This document shows positions 7,157 to 14,307 of a stretch of 17,853 nt of DNA, one piece after another. How positions within the stretch are numbered: position 1 is the first letter of the stretch; each line of letters starts with the position of its first letter. The notes beneath the pieces are model-generated. The model had not been told where the DNA came from and made no database searches. It saw nothing but the letters and a program-made list of their open reading frames with translations. A program made the translations under genes and the position numbers. The stretch comes from Candidatus Sodaliphilus fimicaballi (GTDB taxonomy: Bacteria; Bacteroidota; Bacteroidia; Bacteroidales; Muribaculaceae), in NCBI GenBank assembly GCA_018065165.1, contig JAGHTV010000156.1:1-17853 (forward strand), read 5' to 3'.

Positions 7157-7909
7157 TTATTTCAATCTATAAGTTAAACCAAATTTTCCATACACGGGGT
7201 AGAGTGTCTGCTCAATGGTATGGAAATTTTTCTTGTGCAATTGTGATGTGCCCCAAGCGAGGTCAAAGAATGCTCCAAAGCGGTCGGCAAAGTGGTAATC
7301 TACACCCACATCGAGTCCCCATTGCATGCGACGCATGCTATCGCTGAAGTCATACTCGCCACGCTCGTCTTCGCCTTCGCCCAGGATAACCTTGGGACCT
7401 GTGGGATCGTCAACACGCAGGTATCCGTTGTGGGCCCAGCCTGTGAATGAACGGTTGCCCACATATGAAAAATAGGGACCAAACTTGACGTTTACCTTGC
7501 GGTAGTGGAACATCATCTGCACGGGCACTGTGAGCATCCACTCGGTAACCTTGGTTGTGACATCGCCGGTAAACACACCTGCAAGTGTCTGTCCACCACG
7601 GGTTATCTCCATCTTGTAGTTCTTGACCTGAGCGTCCTCGTCCATACCCTTGTTCTCGAGTTGCAAGCCACCCATCACGCTCCAGTTGCGGTAAACGGGA
7701 TAAGCCACGTCGATACCCAGCGAGGGGTTGAACTGGGGCTTGAAAGAGTTGAGGTGACGTATGGTCTCGGGCATACCCATAGGCATTGTACCGCCTATGC
7801 CATAACCCAGACGAACATTGATGTCGGCGTTAGTAATCAAGTCAAGAGCGTTGCCGCTAAGGCTTGTGAGTACTAATGCTATCGCTAGAAGTATCTTTTT
7901 CATTGTCAT
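7157..7909 (-). CDS. PorT-like outer-membrane beta-barrel protein
   Basis: The 250-residue protein has a signal peptide (MTMKKILLAIALVLTSLSGNA) followed by alternating amphipathic beta strands: INVRLGYGIGG, PSLGIDVAYPVYRNWSVMGGLQLENKG, EWMLTVPVQMMFHYRKVNVKFGPY, GLDVGVDYHF and the final strand YGKFGLTYRLK. This is the pattern of the eight-stranded outer-membrane barrel family called OMP_b-brl_2 or PorT-like in Bacteroidetes. Such barrels often lie next to PCMD lipoprotein genes, as here: the PCMD gene ends 16 bases upstream. A role in anchoring or exporting the neighbouring surface proteins is possible but not shown. An internal start at Met3 (7903) would also give a good signal peptide. Confidence 0.82.
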   Translation of the reverse strand: MTMKKILLAIALVLTSLSGNALDLITNADINVRLGYGIGGTMPMGMPETIRHLNSFKPQFNPSLGIDVAYPVYRNWSVMGGLQLENKGMDEDAQVKNYKMEITRGGQTLAGVFTGDVTTKVTEWMLTVPVQMMFHYRKVNVKFGPYFSYVGNRSFTGWAHNGYLRVDDPTGPKVILGEGEDERGEYDFSDSMRRMQWGLDVGVDYHFADRFGAFFDLAWGTSQLHKKNFHTIEQTLYPVYGKFGLTYRLK

Positions 7910-7925
7910 TGTCCTTTTTAGTTCG

Positions 7926-9101
7926 TTATTCCTCGTGAGAGCATATCACGCGCACCTTGTCGACCATCAATTGGCTACCAACGGCACCCTCAAACAAGTC
8001 GCCATTGATGCTTGATGAGAATACCACGGTGAGGCTGTAGCCACGCTCCTTGAGCAGGTTCATGTCTACCTCGTGACCGTTGTAGTCAAACTCGACCTCC
8101 CACTTAACCCACTCGGTTGATGCATGCAGGTCTTTAACCTTGGCTATTGCAACTATGTGAGGATTGGTCTGTACATCGTCGCCATAGAGTACCACGGGGT
8201 TGCCGTCGGCGTCGTGGTTGCGGTAGAGAACGGCATATATCGAACCATTATCGACCATGCCTGCAACTTCCTTGCCTTGCTTGTTGATGTACTTGGGGCC
8301 GGGAGTGTACTTGTAGTAACCTGTGTACTTGAGTGGCTTGTGGGTGAAGGGCTTGCCAAAGCGGGTCGCCTTCATAGCGTCGAGCAATGCCACAGTGATG
8401 TCAAATTCTCCCAGGAAGAAGTTACCTGCTGCGATACGCTTGTTGACCATAACGCCAAACGAACCTGTGCTGCTGGTAGTGAGCTTGATGCACTTGCCGT
8501 CGAAACCATCGTCGCTGGGAGCCGAGGGATACTCGAGAGGCTTGGCCGAACCCATACTCAGCTGGAAGCCTGCATTACCAGTTGCCCAGTCGTTGCCCAG
8601 ACTGCCATCGTCGAGCGTGTTGTGCCATATGTAGTACTTGTTGTTTCCGGGCTCAAGCTCGTAGTGTTCAAAGTCATACTTGCTGGTGGCGTTGGTAACA
8701 ATGATTACCTCGGGCACGATGGCAATGGTGTAAGTGCGATGCCACTTGCCGTCTTGCGATGTTACAACATAAGTCACAGGACCTTTGCTGAAGTCTTGTG
8801 GAACACCGCTGGCGGGGCTGATGGTAGCTCCGTCGGTAATCTTGAAGTTGGGCGTGATGCTGGTAACATCGGCACCGGGACGCACTGTGATGCTTACTGA
8901 GTTAACATCAGATGCAAAAACCTTGGATGTGTCTGAAAGTTGGAAAAATATGTCTTTGGGCGACGACACGTGCAATGTCATCGACTCAATGTCACATTCA
9001 GCATTTAAGGGCTCTTCCTTGAAGCATGAACTCACCACTGTTGTGAGCACTGCCAGGGAAACATATATGGCCATCTTGACCATAGTAAACTTAATCTTCA
9101 T
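7926..9101 (-). CDS. PCMD-domain surface lipoprotein
   Basis: The product has 391 residues. The lipoprotein signal peptide ends in VVSSC with Cys26 as the predicted lipid-modified residue. Residues about 40-130 form an Ig-like or DUF5018-like beta domain (SITVRPGADVTSITPNFKI, YVVTSQDGKWHRTYTIAI). Residues about 140-388 carry PCMD features: the early YDFEHYEL, AAGNFFLGEFDI, GKPFTHKP with the following TGYYKYTPG, and the final beta strand SQLMVDKVRVI. PCMD proteins were named for a putative role in carbohydrate metabolism from structural resemblance; no catalytic site is established and none is obvious here. It is the first gene of a four-gene operon and has a Bacteroidetes -7 box just upstream. 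Met7 is an alternative start. Location is probably the outer-membrane surface. Confidence 0.85.
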   Translation of the reverse strand: MKIKFTMVKMAIYVSLAVLTTVVSSCFKEEPLNAECDIESMTLHVSSPKDIFFQLSDTSKVFASDVNSVSITVRPGADVTSITPNFKITDGATISPASGVPQDFSKGPVTYVVTSQDGKWHRTYTIAIVPEVIIVTNATSKYDFEHYELEPGNNKYYIWHNTLDDGSLGNDWATGNAGFQLSMGSAKPLEYPSAPSDDGFDGKCIKLTTSSTGSFGVMVNKRIAAGNFFLGEFDITVALLDAMKATRFGKPFTHKPLKYTGYYKYTPGPKYINKQGKEVAGMVDNGSIYAVLYRNHDADGNPVVLYGDDVQTNPHIVAIAKVKDLHASTEWVKWEVEFDYNGHEVDMNLLKERGYSLTVVFSSSINGDLFEGAVGSQLMVDKVRVICSHEE

Positions 9102-9123
9102 ACCTTGTAAACCTAATGAAATG

Positions 9124-9131
9124 CAAAGTTA
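9124..9131 (-). promoter_or_regulatory. Bacteroidetes -7 box before the PCMD operon
   Basis: On the minus strand this reads TAACTTTG, a full match to TAnnTTTG, 22 bases upstream of the start codon. The upstream half is weak: a CTTG lies about 18 bases further away instead of the usual spacing. Transcription would begin about 15-18 bases before the ATG. Confidence 0.65.
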
Positions 9132-9192
9132 CAAAAAAATATCCAAATTCAAGTGTGATTTTTTCTAAAAGGGGCAAAATTCCCTAAAAATG

Positions 9193-9214
9193 ACCAAATT
9201 AACCGTAATTTGGT
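9193..9214 (-). terminator. Inverted repeat, possible terminator of the phosphoesterase gene
   Basis: A perfect 9-base-pair stem (ACCAAATTA with TAATTTGGT) encloses the loop ACCG, and a run of T's follows on the minus strand. A second short stem (AAGCTT at 9237-9242 and 9250-9255) lies closer to the stop codon at 9267. Both are AT-rich, so termination is plausible but weak. The 9193 stem could instead be an operator for the PCMD operon. Confidence 0.4.
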
Positions 9215-9266
9215 TTAAATATGTGTGCTCTTGTAAAAGCTTGGTAATTAAGCTTGACTTATTGTG

Positions 9267-10616
9267 TTATTCGTTCAGTTGTGAGATGGGCGAGATGTCT
9301 GAAATTGGTGTGCTTGAGTATTGGTTCGTATCGTCAAGGATGCTGTTGACGATGGGCATGAGTTTGCTGTCGACCATAGGAGATAGTAACTCTAGTGCAG
9401 CGTCTTGATAGTCAGGGTTGACGACATGTTTTATCACACTGAAGATGCCGTTACGCAACTCGGTTCGCAAGTTAGCTGTGTTTTGGTTATTCTCATCACC
9501 CATGCTTGCCATAAGGTAAATTTGAGTCAGATAGGGAGTGATGTTAATGTCAATTAAGCTGCTTACTTTGTTCCAGTCAAGATCCTTGGCAAGCATGCGA
9601 TTAGCCATGGGTAGGCTTTGTGCCATTGCCATCGCCTTGTCCCAGTATTTGCGCCCCATATTCTTTACCATCACTGGCACAGCTTTCTTGATGAGTTCTT
9701 TAGATGCTTCACTATATGGAACGCTAGGGGCTAAGCCATTTTTAGCATCATAAACGAGAAAATTGTGAACTGAAGCGTCATTAGCAATCTTATTACCCTT
9801 CAATCGGAGTTCGCGATAATAATGTGGATGGGCACTGAGAGCGCCTGTGCATATGTCAATTATGGAGTCGGTGTGCTCGGTGTTGTATGCCACTGCTGCG
9901 TCGTGAATATGGGTGTGACCAGTAAAGACGTAGCGAACGCCCGACTTGATGAGCAGGTCGGTCATTGCCTGACTGTTATCGATTACGGATGTTGCCAGCA
10001 ACTTATCTTCTTCGAGGAAGTGCGGGAACAGGTGATGATGCATCATTGCAATCACGGTTTTTCCCTTGGCTTTTGCTGCTTGGGCAGCTGCCCACTTGAT
10101 GGCACTGTTACTGTCACCGTTAGTGTCAATTCCTAGAATTACGATACCCTTAACGGGCTCACACACATAGCTCAGCGAGTTAGGGTCGCGCAAGGCGCTG
10201 TTATAGCCAAAGTCGGCATAAATGCGAGCAAATTCATCCTTGCTTACTTCTTTGCCACAGTCGTGGTTGCCGGGGATAACAAGCACTGGCACACCTGTGT
10301 TCTTGACACAATTGAGTTGCGATGCTACATACTGGTGGCTTGCAAGGTCGCCATACTCGGTAAGGTCACCTGTGATAAGAACTAACTTGGGGAGTTGCCC
10401 GTCCTTGTCCATATATGGGTTGATGTAGTCTCTAAAAATCTCGGCGCTGCGATTAATAAGCTTGCGCTCACCAGGTTGGAGTTCTAGATTTTTGGCTATT
10501 TCGGGCTCTACGACATGTAGGTCGCTGTAAACATTGATAAACGGTTTAGCCTTGGTTTTAGCTCCAGTGGGCAACAGACACAGGCACATGAGTATGAGTG
10601 AAAGTAGATGTTTCAT
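9267..10616 (-). CDS. Secreted calcineurin-like metallophosphoesterase
   Basis: The product has 449 residues with an N-terminal signal peptide (about 1-20, MKHLLSLILMCLCLLPTGA). The classic dinuclear-metal phosphoesterase motifs are all present: SDLH (31-34), GDLTEYG (83-89), GNHD (116-119), MMHHH (191-195) and GHTHIH (233-238). The enzyme should hydrolyse phosphate esters or diesters in the periplasm or at the surface; the substrate cannot be read from the sequence. The C-terminal 180 residues are helical and less conserved. The motif order is that of the Icc/3',5'-cyclic-nucleotide phosphodiesterase-like group, but that is only a resemblance. It is a single gene with its own promoter, divergent from a small membrane protein gene with which it shares interlocked promoter elements. 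Confidence 0.9.
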   Translation of the reverse strand: MKHLLSLILMCLCLLPTGAKTKAKPFINVYSDLHVVEPEIAKNLELQPGERKLINRSAEIFRDYINPYMDKDGQLPKLVLITGDLTEYGDLASHQYVASQLNCVKNTGVPVLVIPGNHDCGKEVSKDEFARIYADFGYNSALRDPNSLSYVCEPVKGIVILGIDTNGDSNSAIKWAAAQAAKAKGKTVIAMMHHHLFPHFLEEDKLLATSVIDNSQAMTDLLIKSGVRYVFTGHTHIHDAAVAYNTEHTDSIIDICTGALSAHPHYYRELRLKGNKIANDASVHNFLVYDAKNGLAPSVPYSEASKELIKKAVPVMVKNMGRKYWDKAMAMAQSLPMANRMLAKDLDWNKVSSLIDINITPYLTQIYLMASMGDENNQNTANLRTELRNGIFSVIKHVVNPDYQDAALELLSPMVDSKLMPIVNSILDDTNQYSSTPISDISPISQLNE

Positions 10617-10637
10617 AATCTAAATATATTGTTATAG

Positions 10638-10668
10638 TTGCAAAGATAGGCAATTTTGAGTAACTTTG
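10638..10668 (+). promoter_or_regulatory. Promoter of the HExxH protein gene
   Basis: TTG at 10638-10640, a 20-base spacer and TAACTTTG at 10661-10668 match the Bacteroidetes consensus. The predicted transcription start falls at about 10673-10676, on the GTG start codon at 10674, so the mRNA would have little or no leader. Confidence 0.75.
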
Positions 10669-10671
10669 CAA
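10641..10671 (-). promoter_or_regulatory. Promoter of the metallophosphoesterase gene
   Basis: On the minus strand, TTG (10671-10669), a 20-base spacer and TATCTTTG (10648-10641) match the Bacteroidetes consensus. It overlaps almost completely with the opposing plus-strand promoter, so RNA polymerase could hardly occupy both at once. Confidence 0.72.
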
Positions 10672-10673
10672 GT

Positions 10674-11000
10674 GTGAAGATAGTTAGATCTCGTTGGCTT
10701 CCGCCCAAAGATTTTTTGGCGATAAATTTGTTGGGCGTGATTGTCATACGTCCGGGAACAATGCTCTCGGCGCGCACCATCAATCATGAGCGCATACACA
10801 CGGCTCAAATGCGTGAGTTGGGTTATGTGTTGTTCTATCTGCTCTATGTGTTGGAGTGGGTGGTTAGGTTGTTTATGCGTGGCAATGCCTACTATAACCT
10901 GACATTTGAACGCGAAGCCTATCGCCACGAGGCCGACTTAGACTATCTTAAGCACCGCCGTCACTTTGAACAATGGCGCAGAACTAAAGGAAAACGCTAA
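10674..11000 (+). CDS. Small membrane protein with HExxH zincin-like motif
   Basis: The 108-residue protein begins at GTG 10674; the open frame extends to a TTG at 10656, but the promoter -7 box sits inside that extension, so GTG is preferred. It carries NHERIHTAQMRE, an HExxH zinc-protease motif at about residues 37-41, then a hydrophobic segment (GYVLFYLLYVLEWVVRLF, about 49-66), and then YYNLTFEREAYRHEADLDYL, whose Glu residues could supply the third ligand. Proteins of this size and pattern (HExxH, one membrane-like helix, FEREAY) recur in Bacteroidetes as uncharacterised proteins. Whether it is an active protease is unknown; it would be unusually small. It is a lone gene, divergent from the phosphoesterase. 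Confidence 0.75.
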   Translation: MKIVRSRWLPPKDFLAINLLGVIVIRPGTMLSARTINHERIHTAQMRELGYVLFYLLYVLEWVVRLFMRGNAYYNLTFEREAYRHEADLDYLKHRRHFEQWRRTKGKR

Positions 11001-11306
11001 CTAGAGCGTCGCCTCAAGGTATAACTGGGACTTGGTATAGATCAAAAAAAGAAACTGAACTTTTATTTTTTTATGGCTTACGCCCAAAAATAGAGGACTC
11101 TGTCCTCAAAATAATATTACTCTATCTGTGAGGTAATTTTATTTTGCTTGCTAAGCAAGCCATTTTAAGGGAGGTTCACTTTTCGCGGCACCGACCTACG
11201 GTCAACTTACCGCTGCTCACTCCCTTGAGCACGGTTCTAAGCGGAGCATAAAAATCACAATAAAAATATTTTCTTTTTTTACCGGACAACAATGAAAATA
11301 AATGAT
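11001..11306. other. Gene-free stretch with a run of hairpins
   Basis: No credible coding frame is present. The stretch holds short inverted repeats: GAGGAC-TCT-GTCCTC (11093-11107); a 12-base-pair stem with one mismatch at 11109-11144; GCTTGC-TAA-GCAAGC (11146-11160); GACC-TAC-GGTC (11193-11203); and TGCTCA with TGAGCA (11214-11231). The first three are packed end to end. Poly-A and poly-T tracts lie at both ends. It may be a repeat-element remnant or a structured RNA; I see no promoter that decides between these. Confidence 0.55.
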
Positions 11307-11334
11307 AAACGCATCGAGCTAGCTCGGTGCGTTT
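11307..11334. terminator. Bidirectional terminator before the GT2 gene
   Basis: A stem of about 12 base pairs (AAACGCATCGAG with CTCGGTGCGTTT, one G-U pair) encloses the loop CTAG and is followed by T-rich sequence on the plus strand. It separates the convergent genes ending at 11000 and 11346. Confidence 0.8.
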
Positions 11335-11345
11335 TGTTTCTTTAA

Positions 11346-12314
11346 TCAACCAAATATCTTAATTGCAACTCGGGCAGCTCCTCGCTTGTCGCTTGACACA
11401 CGGTTAAACAACCATCGCACGATTGGTGATATCACATATTTCCATTTAGGACTGTTGTCGTAGGTTACCGCAAGTTGTTGCATGGCATGGTGACGCAGAT
11501 TGTCAGAAAGGGATTTCTCGCCTTCAAGTTTGTATTGTGCCGCAAGGACAAGTCGCTTGTATTCAAGCAGGCGTTGATATCGATGCTTGTTGCCGATACT
11601 TGACTGTGTAACTTCATTTTGTACTACATCTATGACATGCTCCCATACGCCAGCTTTGCTCTTGAAGTTGTTTCCTGTTATGCTTTGTTCTCCGCTATGG
11701 TTTACTGTTACATATTCCTTCTCAAGAAATGCGATGTGAGGATTGTTAATCAACAACCTCATGCCCAACTCCCAATCGTTCCAGGCCGGTAGGGTAGCGT
11801 TCCACTTGCCACAGGTTTCAAAAAACTGCTTCTTAACAATGTATCGCTGCGTAGCCAGTTGACTGTGCAATACTTGCACTGCAAGTATGTCGCTTGTGAA
11901 GAATGGCAAGCTGCGTTGCGAGCCATCGGCAAATTTTAGTATAGCACCTGTAGAAACAATGTCGGTCTTGTTGCCATTGTCCTTGATACACTCTACATAA
12001 CTGCTTACTAGCTTGCTATCCATCTCATCGTCGCTGTCAAAGAACATTAGCCATTCTCCAGTAGCCTCTTGTGCACCACGGTTGCGAGCCGCTCCAGCAG
12101 TGTGGATTGACTCCTGTACAACTTTTACACTAAAGTCAGGTGTATTGTGCTCGGCGGCAAATGATTCAAGTACTGCGAGTGTTCCGTCGGTGCTACAATT
12201 GTCCACCAACACCACTTCCAGCGGACGGTATTGCTGACCTAGTACAGAATTAAGCGTGCGCTTGACCACTTCGGCACGGTTATAAACAGGTATGACTATT
12301 GAGATGTTTTGCAT
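11346..12314 (-). CDS. Glycosyltransferase family 2
   Basis: The 322-residue protein starts at ATG 12314 (MQNISIVIPVYNRAEVV); the longer open frame runs across the shared promoter into the next gene and is not used. The GT-A fold markers are present: ISIVIPVYN at the start, VLVDNCSTDGT (about 35-45), the acceptor-loop AGAARNRGAQEATGEW (about 73-88), the metal-binding DSDD (93-96), and NDWELGMRL in the catalytic half. It should transfer a sugar from a nucleotide donor onto a glycan; donor and acceptor are not evident. The C-terminal 80 residues are basic and helical. There is no transmembrane segment. The neighbours are two more glycosyltransferases and sugar-nucleotide genes, pointing to lipopolysaccharide, capsule or other surface glycan synthesis. 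Confidence 0.92.
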   Translation of the reverse strand: MQNISIVIPVYNRAEVVKRTLNSVLGQQYRPLEVVLVDNCSTDGTLAVLESFAAEHNTPDFSVKVVQESIHTAGAARNRGAQEATGEWLMFFDSDDEMDSKLVSSYVECIKDNGNKTDIVSTGAILKFADGSQRSLPFFTSDILAVQVLHSQLATQRYIVKKQFFETCGKWNATLPAWNDWELGMRLLINNPHIAFLEKEYVTVNHSGEQSITGNNFKSKAGVWEHVIDVVQNEVTQSSIGNKHRYQRLLEYKRLVLAAQYKLEGEKSLSDNLRHHAMQQLAVTYDNSPKWKYVISPIVRWLFNRVSSDKRGAARVAIKIFG

Positions 12315-12322
12315 AATCCTCG

Positions 12323-12353
12323 TAAAATTAATACTATTTTTGATTATTTGCAA
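12323..12353 (-). promoter_or_regulatory. Promoter of the GT2 gene
   Basis: On the minus strand, TTG (12353-12351), a 20-base spacer and TAATTTTA (12330-12323, one base off TAnnTTTG) lie directly before the ATG at 12314. The predicted start of transcription is within a few bases of the ATG. Confidence 0.55.
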
Positions 12354-12370
12354 AAAATGCCGTAATTTTG
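12340..12370 (+). promoter_or_regulatory. Promoter of the GT-B glycosyltransferase gene
   Basis: TTG at 12340-12342, exactly 20 bases, then TAATTTTG at 12363-12370. The ATG at 12377 is at or next to the predicted transcription start, suggesting a leaderless message. It interlocks with the opposing promoter at 12323-12353. Confidence 0.75.
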
Positions 12371-12376
12371 CACATA

Positions 12377-13501
12377 ATGAAAGTGCTATTTGTAGGTGAT
12401 GCAAGCAACATGCATAATTGCTTGGCTAAGCAATTGCGACGCATGGGACATGAGGCTGTTGTGGCTTCAAATGGCTCAACATGGATGAATACCGAGCGTG
12501 ACATAAACTTGTTGCGCCATCCAGGTAAGTTGGGTGCGGTGCGTTATGTGTATGATATCCTTAAGGCGTTGCCTCAAATGCGGGGATTTGACATCGTGCA
12601 GCTGGCTGGCCCCATTTTTCTCAATCTCAAGCCTTCAAAGGTGCGCTGGGTACTCGACTACCTAAAGCGACATAATAGCCATGTCGTGCTGTCGGCCATC
12701 GGCACCGACCGCGTTTACTATGACGCTTGCCACGATGGTCACACCTACCGGTACAGTGATTATATGCTGGGTGACAAACCATCGCCATATGTTCTCTCGC
12801 AAGAGTATCGGGCACAGCAGCAGGACAATTGGTCACAGGACTTTATGAAGGAGCATAGCGACTATGTACTCAATGCCGTTGATGGTGTTGCCGCTTGCTT
12901 ATGGGAATATTTTGTCGCTTATGAGCAGGTGGGTGTGAAGAAGCTGGTTCATACTGGTCTGCCCATAGATGTAGACTCGCTTACTTTGCGTGAACTTGAT
13001 TCTGTGCCCAATAAGGTTCGCTTCTTTATAGGTATACAGCGTGACCGAACAGCTCTTAAAGGAACTGACCGCATGCTTGCTGCCCTGAAGCGTGTGTGCG
13101 CAGCTCGTCCTGATGAGTGTGAAATGGTGGTTGCTGAAAGTGTTCCTTATGCCCAGTATGTGAATATGATGCGCAGCAGTCATGTGATACTTGACCAGTT
13201 ATATAGCTATACGCCCGCAACCAATGCTTTGCTTGCTATGGCTCAAGGACTTGTGGCAGTGTCGGGGGCTGAACCTGAATATTATGAATTGATAGGGGAG
13301 ACCGAGAATCAGCCTATTGTGAATGTTAATCCCTTAATCGAAGGCGACATAGAAGCTAAACTCAACTATATTATTGATAATAAGGATCACATGCCAGAAT
13401 GGAGCCTCAAGAGTCGCGAGTTTGTCTTGAAACACAACTCGGCAAGCATCGTTGCACAACGCTATCTAGACTTGTGGAATTCAATAATTAATGGTAAATG
13501 A
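12377..13501 (+). CDS. GT-B fold glycosyltransferase
   Basis: The product has 374 residues. The N-terminus MKVLFVGDASNMHNCLAKQL with GHEAVVAS (25-32) is typical of the first Rossmann domain of GT4-like GT-B enzymes. The link to the second domain is HTGLPIDVDSL (about 192-202), followed by VRFFIGIQRDRTALKGTDRM (about 214-233) and then the donor-site region DQLYSYTPATNALLAMAQG with GAEPEYYELIG (about 273-307), where GT4 enzymes bind the nucleotide sugar. The usual EPFG motif is replaced by this divergent form, so the exact family is uncertain. The gene overlaps the next by four bases (ATGA), so the two glycosyltransferases are co-translated and probably act on the same glycan. There is no membrane segment; it is likely cytoplasmic or membrane-associated. 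Confidence 0.82.
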   Translation: MKVLFVGDASNMHNCLAKQLRRMGHEAVVASNGSTWMNTERDINLLRHPGKLGAVRYVYDILKALPQMRGFDIVQLAGPIFLNLKPSKVRWVLDYLKRHNSHVVLSAIGTDRVYYDACHDGHTYRYSDYMLGDKPSPYVLSQEYRAQQQDNWSQDFMKEHSDYVLNAVDGVAACLWEYFVAYEQVGVKKLVHTGLPIDVDSLTLRELDSVPNKVRFFIGIQRDRTALKGTDRMLAALKRVCAARPDECEMVVAESVPYAQYVNMMRSSHVILDQLYSYTPATNALLAMAQGLVAVSGAEPEYYELIGETENQPIVNVNPLIEGDIEAKLNYIIDNKDHMPEWSLKSREFVLKHNSASIVAQRYLDLWNSIINGK

Positions 13502-14298
13502 CTTTAGAGATACTCATATCGACTATTGATGCAGGCATCGACAACATTGCTGCAATGCTACTTGAACCACGCGATGGAATCAAGTATCTTGTGTCGTGGC
13601 AACACCGTGATGAAGGAAACTGTAAGATTCCTGATGTTCTGTTGCGCGATGATGTGACAGTTGTGCATTTACAGGGTCCCGGCTTGAGCCGTAACCGCAA
13701 CAATTGTCTTAAACACGCCACTGGTGATGTGTGCCTCATTGCCGACGACGATTGTCGCTATACTCACGAGGAGTTGAGTTGTATTGCGCTTACATTTGCT
13801 AGCCACCGCAATGTCGACATCGCTACATTCAAGGCTCATGGCTTGCTCACTCCATATCCTGAAAAGTCTTTTAACTTGCAGGAACCTCATAAGGGGTATC
13901 ATGTGTCGTCGATTGAGATTGCCTTTAGGAGGGTAAGTGTGCAAGGCAAATTGTGGTTCAATGAATTGTTTGGCCTTGGTGCTCCTGTTCTGCATTGTGC
14001 CGAGGAGGAAGTCTTTATCCACGATGCACTCGAGATGGGACTAAGATGTGTGTATTTCCCTGCCTATGTCGTATCACATGAAGCTCCCTCAACATCTATA
14101 TCGCGCATCAATGATCCTGGAACCCTTATGGCTCGAGGTGCCTATTTGTATATAGCCTATCGCCAGTCGATGATACCTCGTGCAGCACTCATCTCATATC
14201 GCTTGAGCCGAACTGGTAAGGTGACAATGTATAAGGCCCTTAAGTATATACTTAAAGGTATTGCTTACTATAGAAGGGAAACTCGTAGAGTGAAATAA
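13498..14298 (+). CDS. Glycosyltransferase family 2-like protein
   Basis: The product has 266 residues. It has the GT-A pattern in compact form: LEILISTI at the start, GPGLSRNRNNCLKHATGD (60-77) as the nucleotide-binding and acceptor loop, and IADDDCRY with the metal-binding Asp run at 83-85. GLGAPVLHCAEEEVFIHDAL (about 160-179) probably supplies the catalytic acid. The C-terminal 60 residues are basic with a hydrophobic stretch that may touch the membrane. The ATG at 13498 overlaps the preceding stop codon, so the gene is coupled to the GT-B enzyme. It converges with the 14308 gene across only nine bases with no terminator. The sugar specificity is unknown. Confidence 0.85.
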   Translation: MTLEILISTIDAGIDNIAAMLLEPRDGIKYLVSWQHRDEGNCKIPDVLLRDDVTVVHLQGPGLSRNRNNCLKHATGDVCLIADDDCRYTHEELSCIALTFASHRNVDIATFKAHGLLTPYPEKSFNLQEPHKGYHVSSIEIAFRRVSVQGKLWFNELFGLGAPVLHCAEEEVFIHDALEMGLRCVYFPAYVVSHEAPSTSISRINDPGTLMARGAYLYIAYRQSMIPRAALISYRLSRTGKVTMYKALKYILKGIAYYRRETRRVK

Positions 14299-14307
14299 GA
14301 ATGCTGC

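Noticed and set aside
8124..8900. 258-codon open frame on the plus strand
   Set aside because: It lies wholly opposite the PCMD lipoprotein gene, has no signal or motif, and reflects the codon bias of the real gene.
3164..11334. Shared ATCGAG...CTCGGTG core in the terminators at 3164 and 11307
   Set aside because: The similarity covers only the upper stem and is what GC-rich Bacteroidetes terminators commonly show; not enough to call a repeat family.
12315..12404. N-terminal extension of the GT2 gene
   Set aside because: It would cross the divergent promoter and the start of the next gene; the GT2 fold begins at MQNISIVIPVYN.
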